Shown in pieces: positions 29,973 through 37,808 of a DNA stretch of 64,000 nt. A model generated the notes under the pieces. The model did not search any database. It was not told the origin of the DNA and saw only the letters and a list, made by a program, of their open reading frames with translations. Source of the stretch: CAVRQM01 sp965246915. Lineage in GTDB: Bacteria > Pseudomonadota > Alphaproteobacteria > Acetobacterales > Acetobacteraceae. The position numbers and the translations under genes were made by a program. Where the stretch lies: NCBI GenBank assembly GCA_965246915.1, contig CBDFGB010000001.1, positions 1-64,000 on the forward strand, in the 5' to 3' direction. The number at the start of each line of letters is the position of its first letter. The stretch's first letter is position 1.

Positions 29973-31037
29973 ATGAACGACGGCCCCGCTCCCCGACTTC
30001 CTGACCAAAGGCCGCTGGAAATTCGCGCCGCGGCGATCCTGCGGGAAATCGTCGAACAATACGTCGAGACCGGCGAGCCGGTGGGCAGCCGCACGCTCTC
30101 GCGCCGCCTGCCGATCGCGCTATCGCCGGCCACCATCCGCAACGTCATGGCCGACCTGACGGATGCGGGCCTGTTATACGCGCCGCACACCTCGGCCGGA
30201 CGCCTGCCGACCGAGCGCGGCCTGCGGCTGTTCGTGGACGGCCTGCTGCAATTCGGCGAGATCGCCGACGAGGACCGCGAGGCGATCGGCGGCGCGCTGG
30301 CCGCGTCGGGCCGTAGCCTCGAGGACACGCTGGCCGAGGCGTCGAACCTGCTGGCCGGCCTGTCCTCGGCGGCCGGCCTCGTGCTCGCGCCGAAGTCGGA
30401 GGGGGCGTTGCGGCATATCGAGTTCGTGGCGCTGGGCACCGGCCGGGCGCTCGTGGTCCTGGTGGGGGCGGACGGGCAGGTCGAGAACCGCCTCATCGAC
30501 ATCCCGGCCGGCGTGCCGCCCGCCGCGCTGGAGCAGGCCGGAAACTACCTGAACGCGCGCCTGTCGGGCCGGCCGATCAACGAACTCCGCCGGTTGGTCG
30601 CCGAAGAGATCGCGGCCGACCAGACGCAGCTCGACGCGCTGTCGGCGCAGGTGGTGGGCGCGGGGCTGGCGACCTGGTCCGACGAGGGGCGCGGCGGCAG
30701 CCTGATCGTGCGCGGCCAGGCGCGGCTGTTGCAGGACGTGACCCAGATCGACCGATTGGCCGCGATCCAGCATCTGTTCGAGCGGCTGGAGGCGCAGGAG
30801 ACGATGCTGCGTCTGCTGGAGATGGCGGAGAAATCCGACGGCGTGCGCATCTTCATCGGCGCGGAGAGCGGATTGTTCGGAGGATCGGGGATGTCGATGG
30901 TGGTGGCCCCGGCGCGCGGCAGCGGCGGACGGATCGTCGGCGCGATCGGCGTGATCGGCCCGACCCGGATCAACTACGGCCGGATCATTCCGGTCGTCGA
31001 CTACACGGCTCGGGTGGTGGGGCGACTTTTGGGATGA
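29973..31037 (+). CDS. hrcA: Heat-inducible transcription repressor HrcA
   Basis: A 354-residue repressor of chaperone genes (groE/dnaK) via CIRCE. N-terminal winged helix (AAAILREIVEQYVETGEPVG, then SPATIRNVMADLTDAGLLY), then the GAF-like middle and C-terminal domains. No CIRCE (TTAGCACTC-N9-GAGTGCTAA) was seen in the 209-bp promoter region. It is usually followed by grpE; here the next gene encodes a LOV protein whose ATG overlaps its TGA. Confidence 0.93.
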   Translation: MNDGPAPRLPDQRPLEIRAAAILREIVEQYVETGEPVGSRTLSRRLPIALSPATIRNVMADLTDAGLLYAPHTSAGRLPTERGLRLFVDGLLQFGEIADEDREAIGGALAASGRSLEDTLAEASNLLAGLSSAAGLVLAPKSEGALRHIEFVALGTGRALVVLVGADGQVENRLIDIPAGVPPAALEQAGNYLNARLSGRPINELRRLVAEEIAADQTQLDALSAQVVGAGLATWSDEGRGGSLIVRGQARLLQDVTQIDRLAAIQHLFERLEAQETMLRLLEMAEKSDGVRIFIGAESGLFGGSGMSMVVAPARGSGGRIVGAIGVIGPTRINYGRIIPVVDYTARVVGRLLG

Positions 31038-31642
31038 TCGACATGAGCGCGAACACGATCCGCGACGCCCTGACCACGGCGATGGCGCACAGCGCGGCTC
31101 CCATGGTGCTGTCCGACCCGTCTTTGCCGGATTGTCCGATGGTGGTCGCCAACGCCGCGTTCTGCGAGCTGACCGGCTATCCGGCGGACGAGATCGTCGG
31201 CCGCAACTGCCGCTTCCTGCAGGGGCCGAAGACCGACATCGCCTCGCCGCCGCGCATCCGCGCCTGCCTCGACGCCGGCCAGGGCTGCATCGAGTGGATC
31301 GTCAACTACCGCCGCGACGGTTCGGAATTCTGGAACCTGCTGTTCATATCGCCGGTCCGCGATGAGGACGGAAAACTGGTGTTCTTCTTCGGCAACCAGC
31401 TCGACATCACGATGGGTTATCCGACCTGGCTGAAGACGCTGACGCTCGGCCGCGCTCATGTCACTCCGACCCTGGAGCAGGAATTTCATGCCTTGCTGCG
31501 CGAGGTCGACGTCGCGGCGCGGCTGGACGGGCTTGAGCGGATCGTGGCTGCCGCGCACCGGCTGGCGGAGATTTCGGTCAGCCTCGCGCCGGGCACGCTG
31601 GGCGAGGTGCGCAAGCGGCTGAGTGCCGGCTGGGCGCGGTGA
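31034..31642 (+). CDS. LOV-domain (PAS) blue-light photoreceptor, short
   Basis: A 202-residue protein with one PAS/LOV domain (about residues 20-128) and a C-terminal helical tail. The flavin-adduct motif GRNCRFLQ is at residues 56-63, with Cys59 the photoactive cysteine; NYRRDGSEFWN (91-101) and FFGNQLDIT (Q122) complete the FMN pocket. The C-terminal ~70 residues lack a kinase or DNA-binding motif, so it is a short-LOV-like protein that could act by dimerisation with a partner. The ATG overlaps the hrcA stop (ATGA). Confidence 0.9.
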   Translation: MIDMSANTIRDALTTAMAHSAAPMVLSDPSLPDCPMVVANAAFCELTGYPADEIVGRNCRFLQGPKTDIASPPRIRACLDAGQGCIEWIVNYRRDGSEFWNLLFISPVRDEDGKLVFFFGNQLDITMGYPTWLKTLTLGRAHVTPTLEQEFHALLREVDVAARLDGLERIVAAAHRLAEISVSLAPGTLGEVRKRLSAGWAR

Positions 31643-31689
31643 TTCGAGGCCAACGACAGGGACTGACCTTGGTGGGGCCTTGCATTTCG

Positions 31690-31711
31690 GGACATGAGAC
31701 ACGTAATGTCC
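31690..31711. promoter_or_regulatory. Inverted repeat upstream of the TA operon (possible operator)
   Basis: GGACAT-N10-ATGTCC, 31 bp before the antitoxin start, with TATGCT just downstream as a possible -10. Autoregulation by the antitoxin is usual in such pairs. Low certainty. Confidence 0.35.
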
Positions 31712-31742
31712 GCCGTATGCTCTCTCATCTCACGGGAACGCC

Positions 31743-32405
31743 ATGAGCGACGCCCTGTTTTCAGAAGTGCTGATGTTCGATGCCCGTGCGCCTCGGGAAC
31801 GGCGTTCCCAGGCCACGGCCACGGAGATTCTGGCTGACCGCTCGGTCGTACTGCGACTGAACGCCGATATTTCCGACGACCATTTGGCCGCCGTTCAGCT
31901 TTTCGTCGAAAGGCTGGTGCGCGCCACCGGCAACCTCGGGGCCAACCGTCAGGAGGCGGCCATCGGCAGGCTCGCGGAGGTTCTTCTCCCCGACGATCTC
32001 GCCGACGCGCGGGGCGTGCTCGCCGCCGACAATCTCGAATTGCGGGACCGGTTCGTGGCGGAAACCGCGCCACTGACCAGCGCCGAGGTCGGAAGTCGCG
32101 CGGGGCATAGGAGCAGCAACCCGTACGCGACGGCGGCGCGGTGGAAAAAGGCGGCCGAGGTGTTCTCCGTGCATCATCGTGGGGCCGAGTATTTCCCGGC
32201 GTTCCAGTTCCGCGACGGTCGGCCGCACCCGACGATCAAGAAGGCGCTCGCGGCGCTGCCCGAGGGCCTGTCGCCGTGGCAGACCGCGTTCTGGTTCGTG
32301 TCCACCAATGGCTGGCTTGGCGACCGCGCGCCGGCGGACATGCTCGATGACCCAGAGTCGGTCGTGGCCGCGGCGCGGCAAGAGGGGGCTGAGGTCGCGG
32401 GGTGA
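31743..32405 (+). CDS. Antitoxin of RES-type TA pair (Xre/MbcA/ParS toxin-binding-like)
   Basis: A 220-residue protein. The C-terminal part (PWQTAFWFVSTNGWLGDRAP, then DDPESVVAAARQEG) resembles the toxin-binding domain of Xre/MbcA/ParS antitoxins. The middle (NPYATAARWKKAAEVFSVHH, then EYFPAFQFRDGRPHP) looks like the DNA-recognition and linker portion found in a known variant of this family. A classical N-terminal Xre helix-turn-helix is not obvious. The RES gene's GTG overlaps its TGA by 4 bp. Confidence 0.75.
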   Translation: MSDALFSEVLMFDARAPRERRSQATATEILADRSVVLRLNADISDDHLAAVQLFVERLVRATGNLGANRQEAAIGRLAEVLLPDDLADARGVLAADNLELRDRFVAETAPLTSAEVGSRAGHRSSNPYATAARWKKAAEVFSVHHRGAEYFPAFQFRDGRPHPTIKKALAALPEGLSPWQTAFWFVSTNGWLGDRAPADMLDDPESVVAAARQEGAEVAG

Positions 32406-33046
32406 CGCCGGCGACGCTGCCGCGCCCGCCGTCCCCGTTCCCGCCGATCAATGTCCACCTCGTGCCAGCCGGCACGGTCCTCCACCGGACTCACGCGCGC
32501 GGCCTGCGACCGGCACAGTTCAACCCGTGCCTCGGCCAGCCAACCCGGTTCGCGCCCCTGCGCGACGCGAACGGCGCATGCATCCCAGGCCTGTATGCCG
32601 CGACGAGCCGCGAAGCCGCCGCGTTCGAGACGATTTTTCACGACATCGAACCGGATGCCGCCTTCAAGACGGTGCGGCTCGATGTCGTCGCCGCGCGCTC
32701 GGTCAGCCGCGTCGCCCCCCGCCGTGCGCTCCGCCTCGCCGGCCTGTTCGCGCCGGACCTCAAGGCCTGGGGGCTGCGGCGCACCGACCTGATCGAGACG
32801 CCCAAATCGACCTACGACCAGACTGTCGTGTGGGCGGGCGCGATCCACAAAGCTGACGGGAGTCTCGACGGCCTGATCTGGACGTCGCGTCAATGCGATC
32901 CCGAGCAGTGCGTGGTTCTGTTCGGAGACCGTATCGACGAAGCGGCGTTCGAGGAGATCGAGCGTCGGGAGGTCGCGCGCGACGCGGCTCTGCTGCTGGA
33001 GTTGCGGGGGTATGGTCGCCGTGCGGGGATAGATATCGTGAGTTAG
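32402..33046 (+). CDS. RES domain toxin (NAD+ phosphorylase/glycohydrolase)
   Basis: A 214-residue RES-family toxin. Arg29 (VLHRTHARG), Tyr65 (LYAATSREAAAFETIF) and Glu71/Glu76 match the family's conserved Arg-Tyr-Glu set. RES toxins deplete NAD+ and cause stasis until neutralised by the antitoxin. GTG at 32402 overlaps the antitoxin stop (GTGA), typical of TA pairs. Confidence 0.85.
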   Translation: MTPATLPRPPSPFPPINVHLVPAGTVLHRTHARGLRPAQFNPCLGQPTRFAPLRDANGACIPGLYAATSREAAAFETIFHDIEPDAAFKTVRLDVVAARSVSRVAPRRALRLAGLFAPDLKAWGLRRTDLIETPKSTYDQTVVWAGAIHKADGSLDGLIWTSRQCDPEQCVVLFGDRIDEAAFEEIERREVARDAALLLELRGYGRRAGIDIVS

Positions 33047-33200
33047 CCGATGGAGCAGTATCATCGGGCCAAGACGATTTGAGCTTATTTGCCGTGCGTA
33101 CGGGCAGCGCCCGCGGCCACGCCCTCACTGCTGGCGCATGCTTCAAGCAGATATTGGGCACCTTATTGCGGACAAAGACCGGTCCCTGTAGGGCCCGCCT

Positions 33201-34691
33201 ATGACACCCGACGGTGCCCTCGCCTTCCTCCTGCCCGCCTGCGCCGGCCGCACGGTCCTGGTGCTGGGCGACGTCATGCTCGACCGCTACGTGCTGGGCG
33301 AGGTGCGGCGCATCTCGCCCGAGGCGCCTATCCCGATTCTGCGCGCCGCCACGCGCCGCAGCGTGCCGGGAGGGGCAGCCAACGTCGCGCACAACGTCGC
33401 CACGCTGTCTGGCCGGGCGATCCTGGTGTCCGCCATCGGCACCGATACGGGCGGCGACGAGCTGTCCGCCCTCCTGGCGGCCATCCCGAACCTCGCGTTC
33501 TCGGCGGTTCGGCTGAGCCGCCCCACCACCGTCAAGACACGGTTCGTGAGCCACGGCCAGCAATTGCTGCGTCTGGACGAGGAGGATTCCGAGCCGCTCG
33601 CGGGCGGGGACGCGGCCGCCGTGCTCGCGGCCTTCGCGGCGGCGCTGCCGGAGGCGGACTGCGTTGTCCTGTCCGACTACGCCAAGGGCGTGTTGTCCGA
33701 CGAGGTTCTGGGCGGCGCGATCGCTCTTGCGCGCGAGGCCGGCGTGCCGGTCGTCGCCGACCCGAAGCGGGCCGATGTGTCCGCCTATCGCGGAGCGACC
33801 GTGCTGACGCCGAACCAGAGCGAAGCGGCCGCCGCGACCGGCATCTTTGGTCTCGACGACGAGGCCGTGGCCCGCGCCGGCGAAGCGGCGTTGCGCCATG
33901 CCGAGGTCGAGGCAGTTCTGGTGACGCGCTCCGAGCGCGGCCTCACCCTGGTGCGCGCGGACGAGCCGCCGCTGCACGTGCCGACGCAGGCGCGGGCGGT
34001 CGCCGATGTGTCCGGCGCCGGCGACACGTTGGTCGCGGCGCTCGCGCTGGCGCTGGGCGCGGGCGCGTCGCTGCCGGACGCTGCGGCGCTGGCCAATCTC
34101 GCGGCCGGGATCGCGGTCGGCAAGGCCGGCACCGCGACGGTCAGCGCCGACGAACTGGCCGCCGCCCTGCATCAGCACGAGCGTTCGGCGATCGACGCGA
34201 AACTTGCCGAGCAGGCGGCCGCGACGACGATGGTGGCCGGATGGCGGCGCGCGGGGCTGCGCGTCGGCTTCACCAACGGGTGTTTCGACCTGATCCATCC
34301 CGGCCATGTCCGCCTGCTGGCTCGGGCGCGGGCCGCTTGCGACCGCCTCGTCGTCGGGCTGAACAGCGATGCATCCGTGCGGCGGCTGAAAGGCGAGACC
34401 CGGCCGGTGCAGGCCGAACAGGCGCGCGGCGTGGTGCTGGCCGCGCTCGCATCCACGGATCTTGTGGTGGTGTTCGAGGAGGACACGCCGGAACGGCTGA
34501 TCGCCGCGTTGCTGCCGGATCTGTTGTTCAAGGGCGCGGATTACCGACTCGATCAGGTGGTCGGCGCGGAGATCGTGCTAGCGGCGGGTGGCGAGGTGCG
34601 GCTCATTCCGCTGGAGGAGGGCCACAGCACGACGACGATGATCGCGCGGGCGCGAGCACCGGAGTTGTCGGGCGGGCCACGCTCGCCGTAA
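33201..34691 (+). CDS. hldE: Bifunctional heptose 7-phosphate kinase/heptose 1-phosphate adenylyltransferase
   Basis: A 496-residue two-domain enzyme. The N-terminal PfkB-type kinase (to about residue 320; GGAANVAHNVATLSG, ADVSGAGDTLVAALAL) phosphorylates D-glycero-beta-D-manno-heptose 7-phosphate. The C-terminal nucleotidyltransferase (from about 345; FTNGCFDLIHPGHVRLLARA) adenylates the heptose 1-phosphate. It feeds ADP-heptose to LPS core synthesis. The 154 bp upstream hold no recognised feature. Confidence 0.93.
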   Translation: MTPDGALAFLLPACAGRTVLVLGDVMLDRYVLGEVRRISPEAPIPILRAATRRSVPGGAANVAHNVATLSGRAILVSAIGTDTGGDELSALLAAIPNLAFSAVRLSRPTTVKTRFVSHGQQLLRLDEEDSEPLAGGDAAAVLAAFAAALPEADCVVLSDYAKGVLSDEVLGGAIALAREAGVPVVADPKRADVSAYRGATVLTPNQSEAAAATGIFGLDDEAVARAGEAALRHAEVEAVLVTRSERGLTLVRADEPPLHVPTQARAVADVSGAGDTLVAALALALGAGASLPDAAALANLAAGIAVGKAGTATVSADELAAALHQHERSAIDAKLAEQAAATTMVAGWRRAGLRVGFTNGCFDLIHPGHVRLLARARAACDRLVVGLNSDASVRRLKGETRPVQAEQARGVVLAALASTDLVVVFEEDTPERLIAALLPDLLFKGADYRLDQVVGAEIVLAAGGEVRLIPLEEGHSTTTMIARARAPELSGGPRSP

Positions 34692-34722
34692 TGCACGCCG
34701 TCGGCGACCCGAAGGAGCCAAG

Positions 34723-35430
34723 ATGCCCGATCTGTCCGCTTTTCCGATTACGTCGCGTTGGCCGGCGCGGCATCCCGACCGGCTTCAGCTGTATTCGCTG
34801 CCGACGCCAAATGGGGTGAAGGTCTCGATCATGCTCGAGGAGATCGGCCTGCCGTACGAGCCGCATTTCGTCGACATCATGAAAAACAAAACGTGGGGGC
34901 CCGAATTCCTCTCGCTCAATCCGAACGGCAAGATCCCTGCAATCCTGGATCCGGACGGGCCGGGCGGCGAGCCGCTCGGGTTGTTCGAGTCCGGCGCGAT
35001 CCTGCTGTATCTGGCCGAGAAGACCGGCCAGTTCCTTCCCGTCGACCCGGCCCGCCGCCAGGAGACGATCCAATGGGTGTTCTTCCAGATGGGCGGGGTG
35101 GGCCCGATGTTCGGCCAGCTCGGCTACTTCTTCAAGTTCGCCGGCCGCGAAATCGAGGACAAGCGTCCACTCGAACGCTATCGGGCGGAATCGAAGCGCC
35201 TGCTGGGCGTGCTCGAGACACGGCTGGCGGGACGCGACTGGATCATGGGCGAGAGCTACACGATCGCCGACATCTCGATATTGGGCTGGGTGCGCAATTT
35301 GGTTGGCTTCTATGGCGCGCGCGAGCTGGTCGAGTTCGACAGCCTGACGCACGTTCCGGCGTGGTTGGAGCGCGGACTGGCCCGTCCGGCCGTGCAGCGG
35401 GGTTTGGAGATCCCCGCGCGGACGCCGTAG
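34723..35430 (+). CDS. Glutathione S-transferase (YghU/YfcG-like)
   Basis: A 235-residue GST with a thioredoxin-like N-terminal domain (about residues 18-100; TPNGVKVSIMLEEIGLPYEP, FESGAILLYLAEKTG) and an all-helical C-terminal domain (SYTIADISILGWVRNL). The TPNG stretch is typical of the Nu-class YfcG/YghU type, which bind two glutathiones and reduce disulfides. 31 bp downstream of hldE; no shared function is evident. Confidence 0.88.
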   Translation: MPDLSAFPITSRWPARHPDRLQLYSLPTPNGVKVSIMLEEIGLPYEPHFVDIMKNKTWGPEFLSLNPNGKIPAILDPDGPGGEPLGLFESGAILLYLAEKTGQFLPVDPARRQETIQWVFFQMGGVGPMFGQLGYFFKFAGREIEDKRPLERYRAESKRLLGVLETRLAGRDWIMGESYTIADISILGWVRNLVGFYGARELVEFDSLTHVPAWLERGLARPAVQRGLEIPARTP

Positions 35431-35450
35431 CGAGCAAGGCCCTCGCCTTT

Positions 35451-35993
35451 CTATCCCGAGGGACCTTCCGGGTTCGAGCGGGCCCAAGCGACCGCCTCAG
35501 CAATATCCGCCTCGGTGATCCCGAGTCCCTCGATCCTGTGCCGAATGGCCCCCGAGCGACCTCCAAAGGGAGGCACGTTCAGGGAGCCGCGCTCGGCGAT
35601 GAGTTCGCGTTCGCGCGCATCGATCGTAGTCGAATCCACGTTCTCGAGAATTGTGAGGACGATGCGTTGGCCCCTCATGTGAGCCACTCGCAACGCTCGA
35701 TGAATACCCCGGAAGCCGCCAGGGTTTTTTGGCCGATATGGCCGCCCGTTCGCCAGATTCGCGACATTCCTGCCATAGGCTCGTGTGGGGCGGCTGATCC
35801 TCTTATACTTCCCGATATAGCGGCCGACCCCGTCGATCCACCACTCGTAGATCCCGGGCCTGCGTTCATCAACGCCCTCCACGACGACATACTTGTACCA
35901 GTTGTCTAGCAGAACGATACGCGGCGGCGGCAAGTCCATGACGTTCTCCGGTCGGCCTCCTGACGAAATTTTCATACCTCGCGGTTGAGGCAC
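35451..35993 (-). CDS. GIY-YIG nuclease-like protein
   Basis: A 180-residue protein with a GIY-YIG core: GIY at 47-49, YIG at 59-61, Arg at 71/75, Glu130 within ARERELI and Asn139 (GSLN). These match the conserved Tyr/Tyr/Arg/Glu/Asn set of GIY-YIG nucleases. Its base composition is lower in GC than the flanking genes, and it sits on the opposite strand from the GST, so it could be an acquired gene. The start is uncertain: ATG at 35993, 35975 or 35939. It follows sua5 by 12 bp. Confidence 0.65.
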   Translation of the reverse strand: MPQPRGMKISSGGRPENVMDLPPPRIVLLDNWYKYVVVEGVDERRPGIYEWWIDGVGRYIGKYKRISRPTRAYGRNVANLANGRPYRPKNPGGFRGIHRALRVAHMRGQRIVLTILENVDSTTIDARERELIAERGSLNVPPFGGRSGAIRHRIEGLGITEADIAEAVAWARSNPEGPSG

Positions 35994-36005
35994 GTGTCAT
36001 CCTGC

Positions 36006-36962
36006 TTATACGGCCGCCCGCCTCAACCGATCATTGATCGCAAGGCCCAGGCCCTGTTCCGGCACCGGCATCGCCGTGATCCCGACCAACCCCAGTCGCG
36101 CCCCCGCCGCATCGAGCGTCCGCAAACCGTCGAACAACCGCGAAGCGGCCTCGGCGACGTCCCGGGCCTGGCTCAATTGATACGTCGCGCCGGCGCCGGG
36201 TAGAGCCGGCCCGAACGCCAGTAGCGCTTCGTCCGCGCCGACCGACTCCGCCGCCACTCGGACACGCAGAACCGGGGCATAGTGCGATGCCAGCAGGCCC
36301 GGCGAGCGCAATGCGCCCACCTCGTCCCCAGGACGCCCGACCGACCCGATCAGCGCCTCGATCGCCTCGATCTCCGCCCCGCCCGGCCGCAGCAGCACGG
36401 GCCGCTCGCCGCTCAAATCGAGCACCGTGCTCTCGACGCCCACCGCGCTGGGTCCGCCATCCAGCACGGCGGCGATGCGCCCGCTCAGATCGTCCAGCAC
36501 ATGCGCGGCGGTCGTCGGGCTGATGGCCCCGGACCGATTGGCCGACGGCGCCGCGACCGGCCGAGCCACTTCGCGCAGCAGCGCGAGCGCCACGGAATGC
36601 GCCGGAACCCGTACCGCCAGAGTGTCCAGGCCGGCACCGGCCAGCAGCGCCACGGGACAAGCCTCCACACGCGGTAGGACCAGGGTCAGCGGACCCGGCC
36701 AGAACGCGGCGGCCAGACGTCTCGCCACGGCACTCGCCCTGACATGCGCGAACGCCGCCTCGGCATCCGGATAGTGGCAGATCAGCGGATTGAACCGCGG
36801 CCTGCCCTTCGCCTCGAATACCGCCACCACCGCGCGTGCGTCCGTGGCATCGGCACCGAGGCCGTAGACCGTCTCCGTCCCGAAGGCGACAAGGGCTCCG
36901 TCGCGGAGCAGCGCCGCCGCCTCCGAGACGCCCGCGCCGTCGGCCGGGATCGTCCGGGTCAC
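36006..36962 (-). CDS. sua5: L-threonylcarbamoyladenylate synthase (Sua5/TsaC)
   Basis: A 318-residue enzyme making threonylcarbamoyl-AMP for tRNA t6A modification. The N-terminal YrdC-like domain has GTETVYGLGADATD, AKGRPRFNPLI and PSANRSGAISPT. The C-terminal Sua5 domain (SPGLLASHYAPV then LRVRVAAES) distinguishes it from the shorter TsaC. The GTG at 36962 overlaps the cysQ stop (GTGA). Confidence 0.9.
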   Translation of the reverse strand: MTRTIPADGAGVSEAAALLRDGALVAFGTETVYGLGADATDARAVVAVFEAKGRPRFNPLICHYPDAEAAFAHVRASAVARRLAAAFWPGPLTLVLPRVEACPVALLAGAGLDTLAVRVPAHSVALALLREVARPVAAPSANRSGAISPTTAAHVLDDLSGRIAAVLDGGPSAVGVESTVLDLSGERPVLLRPGGAEIEAIEALIGSVGRPGDEVGALRSPGLLASHYAPVLRVRVAAESVGADEALLAFGPALPGAGATYQLSQARDVAEAASRLFDGLRTLDAAGARLGLVGITAMPVPEQGLGLAINDRLRRAAV

Positions 36963-37723
36963 GCCAAACCGGTGCCGACGAAGCCGCCATTCTCCCAGCC
37001 GGGCTTGGCGTACGCGAGCGGCTCGCCCGTCGAGATATCGCGCACCGCGCCTCCGGCCGCCTCCAGCACCGCCTGCGGCCCCGCCGTGTCCCATTCCATC
37101 GTGCGGCCGTAACGCACGTACAGATCGGCCTTGCCCTCGGCCAACCGGCAGAATTTCACCGCGGCGCCGACATGGGTGAAACTCGCGATCGACTTTCCGG
37201 CCAGATAGTCCGCGATGCGCGGATCCTTGCCAGAGCTTCGGGACGCGATGACGTCCGCCCCCGCCTGGGGCACCCGACGCGCCGAGATCGGCCGCTCGCC
37301 CAGGCTCGTGCGCTTCCACGCGCCGCGTCCGACGATGCCGCCAAACAGCTCGCCCTGCGCCGGCACGCCGACCACGCCCAGCACCGCCCACCCGCCGCGC
37401 ACCAGCCCGATGTTGACCGCGAAATCATCCAGGCCGGCGGCGAACTCGCGCGTCCCGTCCAGCGGATCCACCAGCCAGAACGCCTCGGCGGCGCGCGGCA
37501 GGTGTCCGGCGGCCATCTCCTCCTCGGCCACCACCGGGATCTCCGGGGTCGAGACCCGCAGCCCCTCGACGATCAGCGCCTCGGCCAGATGGTCCGCCTC
37601 CGTCACGGGCGAGGCATCCGGTTTCGCATTCGTCTCAAACCCGCGCGCCCGGACGGCCAGGATCACTGCCCCGGCGCGGCGAGCGAGGTCGGCGGCGAGG
37701 CTGAGCAGGGCTTGATCGTCCAT
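36959..37723 (-). CDS. cysQ: 3'(2'),5'-bisphosphate nucleotidase CysQ
   Basis: A 254-residue Mg2+-dependent, Li+-sensitive phosphatase of the inositol-monophosphatase fold, hydrolysing PAP/PAPS. Metal-binding motifs VVAEEE, FWLVDPLDGTREF and WDTAGPQAVLEAAGG are visible. The ATG at 37723 is chosen because homology starts at DDQALLSLAADLARRAG. Coupled to sua5 by a 4-bp overlap; divergent from pepA (85 bp). Confidence 0.92.
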   Translation of the reverse strand: MDDQALLSLAADLARRAGAVILAVRARGFETNAKPDASPVTEADHLAEALIVEGLRVSTPEIPVVAEEEMAAGHLPRAAEAFWLVDPLDGTREFAAGLDDFAVNIGLVRGGWAVLGVVGVPAQGELFGGIVGRGAWKRTSLGERPISARRVPQAGADVIASRSSGKDPRIADYLAGKSIASFTHVGAAVKFCRLAEGKADLYVRYGRTMEWDTAGPQAVLEAAGGAVRDISTGEPLAYAKPGWENGGFVGTGLA

Positions 37724-37808
37724 CGCCGCCCTATACGCCGACGGGACTTGCGCGCAAGAGTTGGGGTGCACGACTTGCGATGCACACAAAACGAACGCCG
37801 GAGCGTCC

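Noticed and set aside
32174..33064. Antisense frame across the RES pair
   Set aside because: Shadow of the toxin and antitoxin frames, without homology.
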